Below are positions 10,561 through 20,769 of a DNA stretch of 64,000 nucleotides, piece after piece. Source of the stretch: Aricia agestis. Lineage: Eukaryota; Arthropoda; Insecta; Lepidoptera; Lycaenidae. The notes beneath the pieces were generated by a model. The model worked only from the letters and a program-made list of their open reading frames with translations, had not been told where the DNA came from and ran no database searches. Within the stretch, counting starts at the first letter, position 1. Each line of letters begins with the position of its first letter. Where the stretch lies: positions 16,546,001-16,610,000 of the forward strand of contig NC_056412.1 of NCBI RefSeq assembly GCF_905147365.1, written 5' to 3'. The translations under genes were made by a program, and so were the position numbers.

Positions 10561-13318
10561 TTTTTTTTTTTTTTTTTTTTTTATTTATTCCCACCCCCCT
10601 AACATTATTAGGGCTTGTTATTATTCTTTAATTTCCTTTTTCTTTTCCTTCTATTTCTTTTTATTTATTTTAGTCTTATTTACTGATTTCTTAGATAGCT
10701 ATTACATTAAAATATCATTTCGTGATTCTTGTCACTCTTATACAATTTCCTTTTTCTTTTCGATTTTTCATATTATAGCCTATGTAAAATTATCCTTCAT
10801 ACAATATGGTTCCAATAATCAGTTTCTTACAATTTTCCATATGTTCCATTTAATAAATTTCTGATTAATAAAATTCCAATGTGATAAGTACAAATTGTAA
10901 ATAAAAATTACCAAAAATAAAATTTCAATCCACATTTTCAATATTATACAGCAACAATGTCAAAGATAAAACAACGGCACAAATGTAAAACTATCCTAAT
11001 ATCACAGCTAACCATTAAACTAGAACCTAACTTTTATCACACAGAATATCACTGTTTTTCTTACATACTGCACCCACAATCTTCCTGCAAAAAGCCAGGA
11101 ATATGTCCCGCTTTTTTCCCCCCAGGATGGATGGCAGATTCTCACCTGTCATCGATGTGCCCAATTTCTGTTCAATATCATATCTATTGCTAGCAAAAAT
11201 TGGGCAGTCGAGTAACAGGTGAGGAACCGTCTCCTCAACTCCTGGCTGACACAGGCACGACGGATCCTCCTTCAACTTGAATCTGTGCAAGTAGAAGGCG
11301 AATCCGCCGTGTCCAGTCAGAATCTGTGTGGTGTAGTGTGTGATGTCTATCTTTTTGACTATTTTGTACGCAGCGGCAGCGCTTGGGAAGAAGAGCTTCG
11401 TGACTCCAGCCGTCCCTCCCACTTCGTATCTCCTGTCCCATTCCTCAATCGTATCCTCTCTTAAGATACGCTTGACGAATGAAACAGGACACAGATCGTA
11501 GTCGGGTTTCCTCCTCAATCCCAGCGCGGCCTTCTTGGCTAATTCGTCAACTCTCTCATTCCCTCTCAACCCTACGTGCGCCTTGATCCAAAACAAGGAG
11601 ACCTCCCGCCTCTGCAATGCAGCTTTTCGGAGGGCCGCCCTTGTTTGCACTGCCAGGGGATGAGGGGAACTAAGAGTGACAGCCTGGAGAGCCGATCTGG
11701 AATCGCTGAGGATTCCGACCTTCGCCAGTCCACTCTTGCAGGCTATAGTTACTGCTCTTTGGAGCGCTAGAAGTTCGGCTTGGTAGACGGTGCAATACGG
11801 CGGCAATGCAAGCTTGACGGCCTTTGTCTCGGCCTCACCCTTCCATACGGAGAGTGCGGCTCCAACTCGACCCTCAATCTTGCTGCCATCCGTATATATC
11901 CTATGGACGTGGCTGTTAACCACGTCTGCATATGAGTCTTCATCTACCAACCCGAACCTCAGCTCTACCTGCTCTGCCGGATGTGGGTCCTCAATCGCAG
12001 GAGCCATTCGCTCCACCTCCCTGTCTCTTAGTGCCGGGTGTGGTACCCCCTTCTTGGCCTCATAAAGCCTCGATGTTTCGAGTATTCTGAGGTCAAGAGG
12101 GAGTATCCCAGCCAACAGCATTGCAGAGTTCAGGGAGACGGTTCGATATGCTCTGCAGATCTTCTGGGCAAAACCCCGTTGGACGGAGTTGAGCCTTTTT
12201 TGGACCCCCATCTTTTCCACGGTGGGTGCCCACGCTGCTGATGCATACAGAATAGTCGGTTCTATGACCGCAGTATAAATAATCCTAACTATTTGGGGGT
12301 TAAGCCCCCAGCTTACTCGAACGGCTTTGGCTAGCTGCTTGTATCTTGCGATAGCTTTTTGGCATACGTTGCCGACATGTTCACTGAATGTTAGTCCGCT
12401 GTCGATGGTAAGCCCTAAAACCTTAATCGAATTAAAATATTTAATATCCACACCCCCCATCATGAGTCTAGGTGTATCAAATTTCAGCTTCCTGGTGGAG
12501 ATCATAGCGCATGTTTTGTGTGGTGCAAAATTAAGCTTATTTGCCATACCCCATTCTTTTATTTTGTCCAACACCCTATTGGCTTTCTGCGCTATCTCTA
12601 AAGCTGTCTTTCCCTCAAATACTATCACAATATCGTCGGCAAAAGCCTGATTAAAGACCTCCATCTCCTCTAACAAAATTAGCAAGGGGTCCAACAAGAG
12701 GTTCCACAGGATCGGTCCACCGATGGACCCCTGTACGCACCCCTTGTCGGTCCCCCTGCCAACCTCCACTCCAGCATATCTCACATTCACTCTTCTTCCG
12801 CTCAAGTAGCTACTGAACACCCGCCTCAGGTTCCCCGGACACCCAACTTCAGCCAACCGAACCTTTATGGCTGGCCACCAAGCACTATCGAAGGCCCCCT
12901 CTATGTCCAGTGATACCACAACAGAAATTTTCTTCTCCTCCCTCAGCTTTCTGATGTGGTTCACTAACCTATAGAGGGCGTCTTCGGTGCTCCTTTGGGG
13001 CATGAAACCATACTGGTTCGGGCTTATTTTGGGCAACAGGTAGAACCTAAGTCGGGCGACCAGCATCTTCTCGAAGATTTTTCCGAGTACAGGAAGGAGG
13101 CCGATCGGTCGATAGGCTTTTGGTACCCGGTATGATTCCTTGCCTGGCTTTCTCAGCACCACCACTGTCGCCTGCTTCCACTTTCCGGGAAAGTAGCCGA
13201 CAGTGAGGCACTTATTCAGCAGGGCAAGGAACCATTCCGGGTTACAATCTACAGCGTGCTGACAGATGTCGGACGTGAGACCGTCCGCCCCGGGGGCCTT
13301 TTTGGGGTTGAAGGAGTT
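10561..13318 (-). mobile_element. 5'-truncated RNase H-bearing LINE with poly(A) and 12-bp target duplication
   Basis: The poly(A) tail appears as the T run from 10561. The element is bounded by the exact 12-bp duplication GGTCACCTAAAT (10549-10560 and 13319-13330). It breaks off in the reverse transcriptase domain, so the endonuclease and any ORF1 are lost, as expected from incomplete target-primed reverse transcription. The 3' untranslated region is about 460 bp (10561-11026). Confidence 0.9.
11027..13318 (-). CDS. LINE ORF2 fragment: reverse transcriptase + RNase H
   Basis: Copies LINE RNA into DNA at the insertion site; the RNase H domain removes template RNA. The frame opens in the reverse transcriptase finger region (KAPGADG near residue 9). 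It continues through AYRPIGLLPVLGK, LDIEGAFDSAWW (about 139-150), VQGSIGGPILWN and the catalytic FADD (about 227-230), a variant of YADD. RNase H follows with YTDGS (about 477), the QAELLALQ glutamate (about 516), LSDSRSAL (about 541) and HVGLRGNERVDELA (about 583). A C-terminal CxC..H..C cluster lies near 690-707. There is no stop or shift over about 760 codons, so the copy is young, but it has no start of its own: the frame begins at the truncation point. The RNase H and motif style suit the I/R1/LOA group of LINEs; the exact clade is not settled. Confidence 0.92.
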   Translation of the reverse strand, partial: NSFNPKKAPGADGLTSDICQHAVDCNPEWFLALLNKCLTVGYFPGKWKQATVVVLRKPGKESYRVPKAYRPIGLLPVLGKIFEKMLVARLRFYLLPKISPNQYGFMPQRSTEDALYRLVNHIRKLREEKKISVVVSLDIEGAFDSAWWPAIKVRLAEVGCPGNLRRVFSSYLSGRRVNVRYAGVEVGRGTDKGCVQGSIGGPILWNLLLDPLLILLEEMEVFNQAFADDIVIVFEGKTALEIAQKANRVLDKIKEWGMANKLNFAPHKTCAMISTRKLKFDTPRLMMGGVDIKYFNSIKVLGLTIDSGLTFSEHVGNVCQKAIARYKQLAKAVRVSWGLNPQIVRIIYTAVIEPTILYASAAWAPTVEKMGVQKRLNSVQRGFAQKICRAYRTVSLNSAMLLAGILPLDLRILETSRLYEAKKGVPHPALRDREVERMAPAIEDPHPAEQVELRFGLVDEDSYADVVNSHVHRIYTDGSKIEGRVGAALSVWKGEAETKAVKLALPPYCTVYQAELLALQRAVTIACKSGLAKVGILSDSRSALQAVTLSSPHPLAVQTRAALRKAALQRREVSLFWIKAHVGLRGNERVDELAKKAALGLRRKPDYDLCPVSFVKRILREDTIEEWDRRYEVGGTAGVTKLFFPSAAAAYKIVKKIDITHYTTQILTGHGGFAFYLHRFKLKEDPSCLCQPGVEETVPHLLLDCPIFASNRYDIEQKLGTSMTGENLPSILGGKKRDIFLAFCRKIVGAVCKKNSDILCDKS

Positions 13319-13495
13319 GGTCACCTAAATATTGCAAATGTATTGAAATGTGTTCCTAAGGTACACTTTTTTGACAAGTATTGTGGAGCATGTTTTTTGA
13401 CGGAGTTACTTTTCCTTAGTTTTTATTATTCCTAGGTTCCAATAAAAACTATTTTTGTGTTGGATAGTCTTCTTATCGAGGAGGGCTTTAGTGTA

Positions 13496-13587
13496 CACAC
13501 TAGGCCGAGGTTACGCGGCGTAAATTCCGCATGATTATTGTAATCAATAATCGCCCGGAATGTATTTTGTATGCGTGGCCTAGTGTG
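13496..13587. mobile_element. Very short inverted-repeat element (92 bp)
   Basis: CACACTAGGCC at the left pairs with GGCCTAGTGTG at the right, with a small internal palindrome (TGATTATTGTAATCA). No coding; duplication unclear. Confidence 0.6.
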
Positions 13588-13706
13588 TTTGGGTATATAA
13601 AATCAAGCGAAGATTCAGAGGAAATTGTAAAAAAAAAGGAAAATAAATTATTTGAACGCGATTATTTCATGACCTAGTACCGGGCCGACTTTTTTTTAAA
13701 TATTAT

Positions 13707-14151
13707 AAGGGGGCAAACAAGCAGACGGGTCACCTGATGGAAAGCAACTACCGTCGCCCATGGACACTCGCAACATCAAAAGAGCTGCAGGTGCGTTGCC
13801 GGCCTTTTAAGAGGGAATACGTTCTCTTCTTGAAGGTTTGCTGGTCGTATGGGTCCGGAAAAACTGCTGGTGACAGTTCGTTCCAGAGTTTTACAGAGCG
13901 CGGCAGAAAGTTACGCGAGAAACGCACCGTGGAAGACTGCCACTCAAGGTGATGAGGATGGTATATTTTTCGCGTGGGACGATGGCGAAAAGTTGCAGGT
14001 GGTATGATTCCGAACAATGCCTCAGAGCACTCCCCGTGATACAACCTATAGAGGATGCAGAGTGAAGCTACATCTCGGCGTAATTCCAAGGGGTCCAAGC
14101 TGTTTGAAACACTATGGCAGTCAACAATTCGAGCGGCCCTTCGTTGGACTT
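13707..14151 (-). pseudogene. 3' fragment of a jockey-like LINE (ORF2 C-terminus) with the SINE-shared tail
   Basis: Minus-strand translation gives the end of a LINE ORF2: RRAARIVDCHSV, LELRRDVASLCILYRLYHGE, RNFLPRSVKLWNELSP and TFKKRTYSLLKGRQR. Words of this type (R..FLPR..KLWN.LP) close the ORF2 of many insect jockey/CR1-like LINEs. The sequence is open from about 14145 down to the stop at 13748 but is 5'-truncated, so no catalytic domain remains. Its last 110 bp (13707-13818, through GGCCTTTTAAGAGGGAATA) are nearly the same as the tail of the five SINE copies, identifying this LINE family as the likely source of their retrotransposition machinery. Confidence 0.85.
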
Positions 14152-14794
14152 TTAGTTATTTGGTAGGGATATAAGAGTAGAATACAGATAGACTGTAGGC
14201 TACTTTTATGCGGGAAAGTTAATAGACGCGCGGAACGTCTAGATTTATATGAGGAGATTATTTCAAAATCTTCAGAAAAGAATTTAGAAGATTTAAGGTT
14301 AGAATCTAGACCAAAGAGATTTTAAGAAAAAAATAGTTTTTTTTTATAAAAAAATGTTTGCGTGCGACCTTTTTGGGGCCTTGTTCAGAAACCTGTCAAG
14401 CCCTAAGGACACTTGTATCAGGTTTTTTTACCTGCTCGATGTTTCCTTAATGTCAAGGTCCATTGCTTCGAGGCAGCGGTTGGATAGATATATTTTAGTT
14501 GTTATTTCTACGAAAAAAACTCTGTACTCATCAATTCGCAAAGGTGGCATACTTCCGTAACGAACTATTTACTAACGCCAGTTAAAACACGTGTGAATAG
14601 TTGATTCTAATATTATTTATTTTTAACAATTATTAAATATTCAAAGAATGTTATATACAAAATTCTCGTGTTGTGATGTTAGTTGCCAATAAACTCCTCC
14701 AAAACGGCTGCACCGATTGTGTTGAAATTTTGAGTGCTTACGCTGTGGGGCTGAGAATTGGTCAACGTATATTGTCGAAATAATGCATGTCATC
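14152..14794. other. No gene recognised
   Basis: AT-rich; a 68-codon + strand frame at 14354-14560 shows no domain. The end (14690-14760) has CTCCAAAACGGCTGCACCGA, typical of old interspersed repeats in insects. Confidence 0.4.
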
Positions 14795-15030
14795 CACTGA
14801 ACTCCATTATACAAGTACGCTGGACTTATGATACCGACCTGCTTTTTGTGCCTATTTGAAGTGGAATCATCGCCCCCAATGCGGGGGAAGAGAACTAAAT
14901 CTTACGTAACTTGCAAATGGCCGCTTAATCACTATTGGTTGTAGAAACTAGTATTAGTTCCAAGTAATCCCACTACTGCTATCAGCGCCAATATGGCGAC
15001 TTTCAAACGTCATCTTTACGTCAAATTTCT
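14795..15030 (-). mobile_element. Truncated copy of MITE family H
   Basis: Starts CACTGAACTCCATTATACAA and runs through CGCTGGACTTATGATACC, GCGGGGGAAGAGAACTAAAT and TAGAAACTAGTATTAGTTCC in the reverse order of 2872-3221. It stops near 15030 without its second inverted repeat, replaced by a rearranged piece of family J. Confidence 0.75.
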
Positions 15031-15616
15031 TCAGTGGTGTCATCGCATGCCATGCGGCCATGCAAGTTGCCAGCAGCTCTGCGGGGCAGGTTTGAGGTTA
15101 GAGAGACAGCAATAGATTTAAGAAATTGTTTTTCATTTCTCTAGCCCTGGTGTATCCTTTAAGTATTATCACTTAGTTTTTTTACACCCTGTAGAGACTT
15201 ATAATTTTTGTTAGATGTTGCCCGCATGACAGCTGCTGTCATGCTTAATCTAATAAAAGAACAAATATAATCAACAATTCGTTGTTCCCTGATTTCTTCT
15301 TCAAAACGTGACCGATTAAATACTTTTTTCATTTAAAATTAAAACAAGGCTTGAGGTGTGTTCCTATTTTTTATATTTTTTTATAATCTAGCCAAATGTG
15401 TTTTCTGATTGTTTGAACACAGTTGAAAATCTGGTCATTTTTTGGGTTTTTTAACGTTCGTAACTGTTTTAATAATTAAATTATGAAAAGAAAGAAAACA
15501 TAGAGACATGATAATAGTGGCCATATATATTCAGGAAAAAAATTATAACTCTACCGGCAGTATCCACGTAAACAAGGAACAACCGTTGTATGGAAAAACG
15601 GCCCTAGTGTCTCCTC
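15031..15616. mobile_element. Rearranged copy of TTAA-type MITE family J
   Basis: 15207-15616 aligns with 33060-33440 (CTAATAAAAGAAC, TACTTTTTTCATT, GGCTTGAGGTGTGTTCCTAT, TATTCAGGAAAAAAAT, AACTCTACCGGCA) and ends CTCCTC followed by TTAA (15617-15620). The left end of the same family is present but flipped (15057-15162, ending CCCTGGTGTATCC). Between them, 15163-15206 holds a right end of the TA-type fold-back family (TTACACCCTGTA). One inversion plus an insertion would account for this. Confidence 0.6.
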
Positions 15617-15625
15617 TTAAGGGAT

Positions 15626-17449
15626 TATTTTATTACAATAACATATTTTCTTACAATAACATATTTTATCCTATTTAAATAGTTGAAGAACGGTCACTTC
15701 GCGGCGGTGGATAGAGCGGGGGTGATGCGGGGGGTGGCGCGGGAGGCTGGCCGCGCGTGGTGTCTTTTAGAAAAACTTACGGAAACTATTTCTCAACATT
15801 TTAGTACTGAGTGATTATAAAAGAAAAAATACATATATTTTTATTTTTAACAAGGATCAATATATCAAAATTTGGCCGGAAGGTTTAATTGCACCCTGTA
15901 TATTCCATAATGGTTTAGATGTTGTCGAGATTAGCCTTTACATGCATGTTTATAATTGCATGTTTAATAATTGTCTATTATGCGAAATCATTTATCAAAG
16001 ATAAACCTAGGTCATAAAACCTGGTTACTTAATTATGAATCCTAAAACGTCGCAGAGACGGACCATAAAATCCTGAATGACTACTTTACGACGTCCTTTA
16101 GAATCTGGTTTATGAGAACGAGTGTTCCAGGTATAAAACAGTCGATTTAGTAGCTAGGGCGTTAAATGTTCAACTGCTATTATTGAAAATGATACTAAAC
16201 GAAAAGCTTATGAACCGAACTCAAATGATCGATTTTCGGAGTGCAAATGGCCGTGTTTGAATAGGATATAATTTTACTGCAATGTTTTCACACACAAAAG
16301 GTTTCATCAGTTTAAGCGTTAATACGTGCCAGACAAACAGACAGACATAACATTGCAGAATCGGGTGAGTTTAACCGAGTCAACTCACTTATTGTTGACA
16401 CAAGTCATCAATATTTGACAGATAACAGCGGTTTAATCTAATCTTAATTTCATAAGTTGAATTGCATCGGAATGTACCACTTGTAATGAGGGAAATGGAA
16501 CAGATGGCATTTTCACAATAGCCTTATCGGTTTTAATATGGCTTGCGCCAAGATAACATAAAATAACCATAAACATATCGAAATACGATACAAAGGTCGA
16601 GACATAAATAAGTCTCATTACATATACCGTTTTGAATTTGGTTCCTTTTAAAACTAAAATATTATAGCATTGCAAGGTTGCTCCCCGGTATAGTTGACAG
16701 CAACCTGTGAGGTTTTTGTCGTAGTCGTACTCGAAATTGTAGATTTTTGGAACGATTATTTTTTTGAAAAAATTAAGACAATTTTTGCTATAGTTGTAAG
16801 CCGTGCGGCGTGCGCGCATTTCTCTGTCTCTCTCTCTCTCATTAGAGAGCAAGCCAGTTATTTTAGTTCCATCCGGGTGTCTCTTGACATCTCTCAAGTT
16901 TTTATCACATTTACGCTTCTACAGAATAGTATTGCGATGCCTTAATTTGTATGTTACCTAAGGTATATTAACTTTAAGATGTTGGTATTTCATTGCGTCT
17001 AAATTCCTATATTTGACAGGAACGAAACATTTTTCGGGGACAAAAACTATATTCTTCGTCATTTATGTGGCTTAAACGTGAAAGCCTGGTAACAAACAAA
17101 CTGTTCTGTTTATAATATCAGTATGAATATAAGTAAAGCAATGATCTGGGGGCACGACAGTGCCCCCTCCAAGTCGAGCAAAAAAGCGGCACGGCCGTAC
17201 CATCCTTTTCTCGATCCAATTCAGGCTCTTTTTGACCCCTTATAACTTCATTGTGGATAAACCAACAAGCCTGAATTTTCAGTCGCTAAGCAAGCATTGT
17301 ATAAACACGGCATATTTAAAATTTTATTAAATTTGAACGAGTAGTTTAAGAGCTGTAACTTGTTAAAGTTTCTTAATTTTGTCACTGACTGACTGACTGA
17401 CCGATCACCAAAAGTCAGCAGACATAGAACCTTCAAACTTAGAATATAA
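15626..17449. other. No gene recognised; local GC-rich pocket and (TC)n run
   Basis: 15685-15765 is strikingly GC-rich (GCGGGGGTGATGCGGGGGGT) in AT-rich surroundings. A (TC)n microsatellite lies near 16818-16840. A 154-codon minus-strand frame (16433-16897) has no recognisable domain, and part of it overlaps the (TC)n run, so I do not call it a gene. Confidence 0.45.
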
Positions 17450-17810
17450 TTAGTGTTTAGTGTCTAAATCAAGGAAAAAATCAAATATATCAAAATTTAT
17501 GTCCAGTTTTCTAGATACACTAACTTCGTAAATAACTTTGTAATCCCATATAAATGTATAGGATTACAAAGTTATATTTGCGGTTTATTAATCATTGTAC
17601 CCGTACCATCAATATCTCCGGTTTATCGTCGGTAGAGAGATATCTACTAGTGTTTAGTGTCTTAATTAAGGGAAAACCGAATAAACATTTCATAATTACT
17701 GTCCAGTGTTCTTATTCTTTCTCTAACTTCGTGAATAACTTTGTAATCCCATATAGGTATACACTATACATGTATACAAAGTTACATTAATTGCAATTTA
17801 TGAATTAGTA
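17450..17810. repeat. Imperfect direct duplication, about 197-bp period
   Basis: TAGTGTTTAGTGTCT at 17450 recurs at about 17648, and AATAACTTTGTAATCCCATA in the first unit recurs in the second at about 17735. The first unit has a perfect hairpin, ATAACTTTGTAATCC (17532-17546) against GGATTACAAAGTTAT (17561-17575); in the second the right arm has decayed. Confidence 0.7.
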
Positions 17811-17815
17811 CCTGG

Positions 17816-18420
17816 ATGACCGAGCTTTGCTCGGTATAGCAAACACTCATTGACTTCGTGTTACTTAATAACGCCATCTGCTGGTCGTTAAAACAATTAG
17901 TTGCTCACAAAACAGTATTATTATTCGCCAATAGATGTCAGGAAGAGTCATATTTTTCAGTTTATCGACTATCGATAAAACACGAATAAAAATACATTTT
18001 CTGATAATGATTCCTAGCTAGATCGATTTATCGCGCCCGAAACCCCCTATAAACTAAATTTCATGAAAATCGTTGGAGCCGATTCCGAGATTCCATGTAT
18101 ATATATATACAGGGTGTAACAAAAACAAGTGATAATACTTTAGGGTGTGTACGTGTTCCTTGTAGAGAGTTCACTGTGAAAGTGGCAGCGCTGAAAGACC
18201 AAATTTTTTTTTCACTTTTGTATGGGGAAACTCGTGACGCACGGGCCCTTGCCCATACAAAAGTGAAAAAAAATGTTCGTCTTTCAGAGCTGCTACTTTC
18301 ACAGTGAACTCTCTACAAGGAACATGTACACACCCTAAAGTATTATCACTAGTTTTTGTTACACACTGTATACAAGAATTGCTCGTTTAAAGATATAAGA
18401 TTGTACCGGTACCATCGATA
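17816..18420 (+). repeat. Family C repeat with ACCGAGCTTTGCTCGGT hairpin, interrupted by a MITE
   Basis: Begins with the hairpin GACCGAGCTTTGCTCGGTAT, then TTCCTAGCTAGATCGATTTA, ATGAAAATCGTTGGAGCCG, an AT dinucleotide run and ATACAAGAATTGCTCG. The copy at 20253-20455 has the same order without the insertion found here at 18110-18368. Helitron affiliation is possible (hairpin near one end, no duplication) but unproven. Confidence 0.7.
18110..18368. mobile_element. Fold-back MITE flanked by TA (family I, copy 1)
   Basis: About 110-bp inverted arms begin CAGGGTGTAACAAAAACA and end TTTTTGTTACACACTG. The arms share GATAATACTTTAGGGTGTGT and TAGAGAGTTCACTGTGAAAG. TA dinucleotides flank both ends (18108-18109, 18369-18370), in the AT run of family C, as expected for Tc1/mariner-type integration. 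Non-coding. Confidence 0.85.
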
Positions 18421-19035
18421 TTTCCGTACGTATATTCGAAGGAGTGATAGTTGCACATAGGTATTTAATATTTATATATTATATGAAGCACTAGTATTGC
18501 ATGGATCTCATAAATTTTTACGGTATAAAAACTGAGTTGCGAGACTTGGTTTTTTTACAGGATGTTTTTGATGGGATAATAGTATTGCTTAAGAAATAAG
18601 AAATAGTTTAGGTTCTTATTAATAATTGATAACGCTTAAATCCTAATCCAATATGTGGTTATTTTAAAATAAATCCAAAACATAAATTATTATGAAATAA
18701 TTTTATGGTAACATAAGATAGTGATGGTAACATTAAAGATAGTAATTACTAATATTATTTTATCTTTACAATTGTGGATCGTTAATTTTTTTTCTCACAA
18801 TAACAGTACCAAATTGCTATAATAGACGATTTCGTACCACTTTTGCAGTATTATTAATACAAAAAATACTACGAATTTGCTACAATTTTGATGATGGTTA
18901 CTGATTAGAAATAGTTGTTTGTGAGTTGTGACTACAAATAATTACATGCTAAACATGCTAAAGCACCGTACCAAAATAATTTTCAGCAAGTGGTAGAAAA
19001 ACTGTATTAAGTAAGTAGAATGTTTTTTTTATGAA
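18421..19035. other. No gene recognised
   Basis: Very AT-rich with several short direct repeats (for example ATGGTAACAT twice near 18705-18730); no supported frame. Confidence 0.45.
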
Positions 19036-19353
19036 ATAAGGGGGCAAAGGAGCAAACGGGTCACCTGATGGAAAGCAATTTCCGTCGCCCATGGACACTC
19101 GCAGCATCAGAAGAGCTGCAGGTGCGTAGCCGGCCTTTTAAGAGTGAATAGGGTAATAGGGGAGGGTAGGGATGGGAAGGGAAGGGAATAGGGGAGGGTA
19201 GGGAAGGGAATAGGGTAGGGGATTGGGCCACCGGTAAAATCACTCACTCGGCGAAACACAGCGCAAGCGCTGTTTCACACCGGTTTTCTGTGAGAACGTG
19301 GTATTTCTCCGGTCGAGCCGGCCCATTCGTGCCGAAGCATGGCTCTCCCACGT
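19036..19353 (-). repeat. SINE-like element, copy 3
   Basis: Same order as copy 2 in reverse: LINE-shared tail at 19036-19148, G-rich tract (GGGAGGGTAGGGATGGGAAG), ACAGCGCAAGCGCTGT hairpin, GGTCGAGCCGG (inverted B-box-like word) and terminal CTCTCCCACGT. It lies 187 bp from copy 4 in the same orientation. Confidence 0.8.
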
Positions 19354-19483
19354 ATAAAATGTAGATATTTAAATGAAGATGAATGAAAAAAGAAATGAGA
19401 TGAATTTTTAATTAAGCTACTTAAAATTGGAACAAGCAGCCCAGCACCGCGGCCACAAGTCCTCCCTCTTTCCATAGCAAAAT

Positions 19484-19530
19484 AAACTCTTTCCATAGCA
19501 ACCTATTGGTAACTATGGAAAGAGTTTTTT
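19484..19530. repeat. Hairpin at a SINE junction
   Basis: AAACTCTTTCCATAG is followed after 14 bases by CTATGGAAAGAGTTT. The word CTCTTTCCATAGCAA also occurs once more just upstream. It abuts the 3' side of SINE copy 4. Confidence 0.65.
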
Positions 19531-19540
19531 TTTTAATGAT

Positions 19541-19848
19541 ATAAGGGGGCAAACGAGCAAACGGGTCATCTGATGGAAAGCAACTTCCGTCGCCCATGGA
19601 CACTCGCAGCATCAGAAGAGCTGCAGATGCGTTGCCGGCCTTTTAAGAGGGAATAGGGTAATAGGGGAGGGTAGGGATGGGAAGGAAAGGGAATAGGGGT
19701 GGATAGGGAAGGGAATTGGGCCTCCGGTAAACTCAAGTTCACTCGGCGAAACACAGCGCAAGCGTTGTTTCACGCCGGTTTTCTGGGAGAACGTGGTATT
19801 TCTCCGGGCGAGCCGGCCCATTCGTGCCAAAGCATGGCTCTCCCACGT
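19541..19848 (-). repeat. SINE-like element, copy 4
   Basis: Complete in order but with small changes (GGTCATCTGATGG, CAAGCGTTGTT weakening the hairpin, CTCCGGGCGAGCC in the box region) and a shortened G-rich tract, so it is probably older than copy 3. Confidence 0.8.
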
Positions 19849-20252
19849 ATAAATTTCTTGTCTTTGTCCACTGAATTCTGAAATTCGAGTCGATGGGTAG
19901 CGCCATGCTCGGGAAAAAGACAATATGTAGACATGGGAAAGAAACTGCCATTACTTTCTTTCGAAGAATCGACTGGGCAACGCCGTGCTAGCCACGCTGG
20001 TCACGTTGCAATGTTGTCTGACCCTAAGGTAAAAATCGGTAGTGTACAGCAAAAAACTTTGCTGTCGTAGCGACTGGTCTCTAATGTATGTGGGACTCCC
20101 AATCTAGTAGGCGGCATGAAGTAAAGATGAATGATGAAGAAATTTACAATCAAGAAGTTCATAGCTGCACCTTCACTTCGTCTGCACCTACACTCTGCTA
20201 CCAACTTGTTAATTAAGAACGAAACAATCTCGCAAAAAATAAAACTAGCTAT
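19849..20252. other. No gene recognised
   Basis: Near-average composition, no frame above 70 codons with recognisable content, no repeat matched. Confidence 0.4.
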
Positions 20253-20455
20253 TTGACCGAGCTTTGCTCGGTATTCGATAACACACGATTAAAATGACAT
20301 TTTCTAAAAATGATTCCTAGCTAGATCGATTTATCGCCCCTAAAACCCCCTATATACTAAATTTCATGAAAATCGTTGGAGCCGATCCCGAGATTCCAAT
20401 TATATATACTTATATATATATATACAAGAATTGCTCGTTTAAAGATATAAGATAT
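20253..20455 (+). repeat. Family C repeat, uninterrupted copy
   Basis: GACCGAGCTTTGCTCGGTAT hairpin, TTCCTAGCTAGATCGATTTA, CTAAATTTCATGAAAATCGT, CCCGAGATTCCAATTATATA and ATACAAGAATTGCTCG followed by TTTAAAGATATAAGAT. This copy shows the empty sites of two insertions: the family I MITE at 18110 and the piggyBac at 24160. Confidence 0.75.
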
Positions 20456-20769
20456 TGTTACGACAACACGAGTGACAAAATATTGGAAACAAATTGAATT
20501 TCGTAAATTAATTGTTCAAGGAGTTTCTTGGAAACAATTTATATAATTAACACCGACAGCGAATACGCATAAGTGCTGTGATGCCAGAAACACAATTTCA
20601 CTGCAGAATGAGTAAATCATTCTGCATAATATTGACATTCTGAGAAAAAATGAATCAATTTTTTTTCAGAATATCTCGTGTTTTCCTACCACCGGTTCGG
20701 GAACTAACCCGGCGAGAAGAACCGCGTAAGAAAATAAATACTCGTGTACAATATTTACTATTTAGGTAT

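Larger units (their letters stand above)
10447..13435. mobile_element. MITE (family L) interrupted by a LINE
   Basis: The left part 10447-10560 and right part 13331-13435 together equal the continuous copy at 40328-40545. The inner terminal repeat GAATAATAAAAACTAAGGAA is exactly inverted at the two ends, and an 8-bp duplication GTTCCAAT flanks the whole (10439-10446 and 13436-13443), compatible with hAT. The LINE at 10561-13318 sits inside it, so the MITE is the older insertion. Confidence 0.85.

Noticed and set aside
16625..16650. Fragment of MITE family L (ACCGTTTTGAATTTGGTTCC)
   Set aside because: Only about 25 bp similar to 10493-10518; could be chance, no ends present.
16433..16897. 154-codon minus-strand reading frame
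   Set aside because: No recognisable domain, composition like its surroundings, and it overlaps a (TC)n run.
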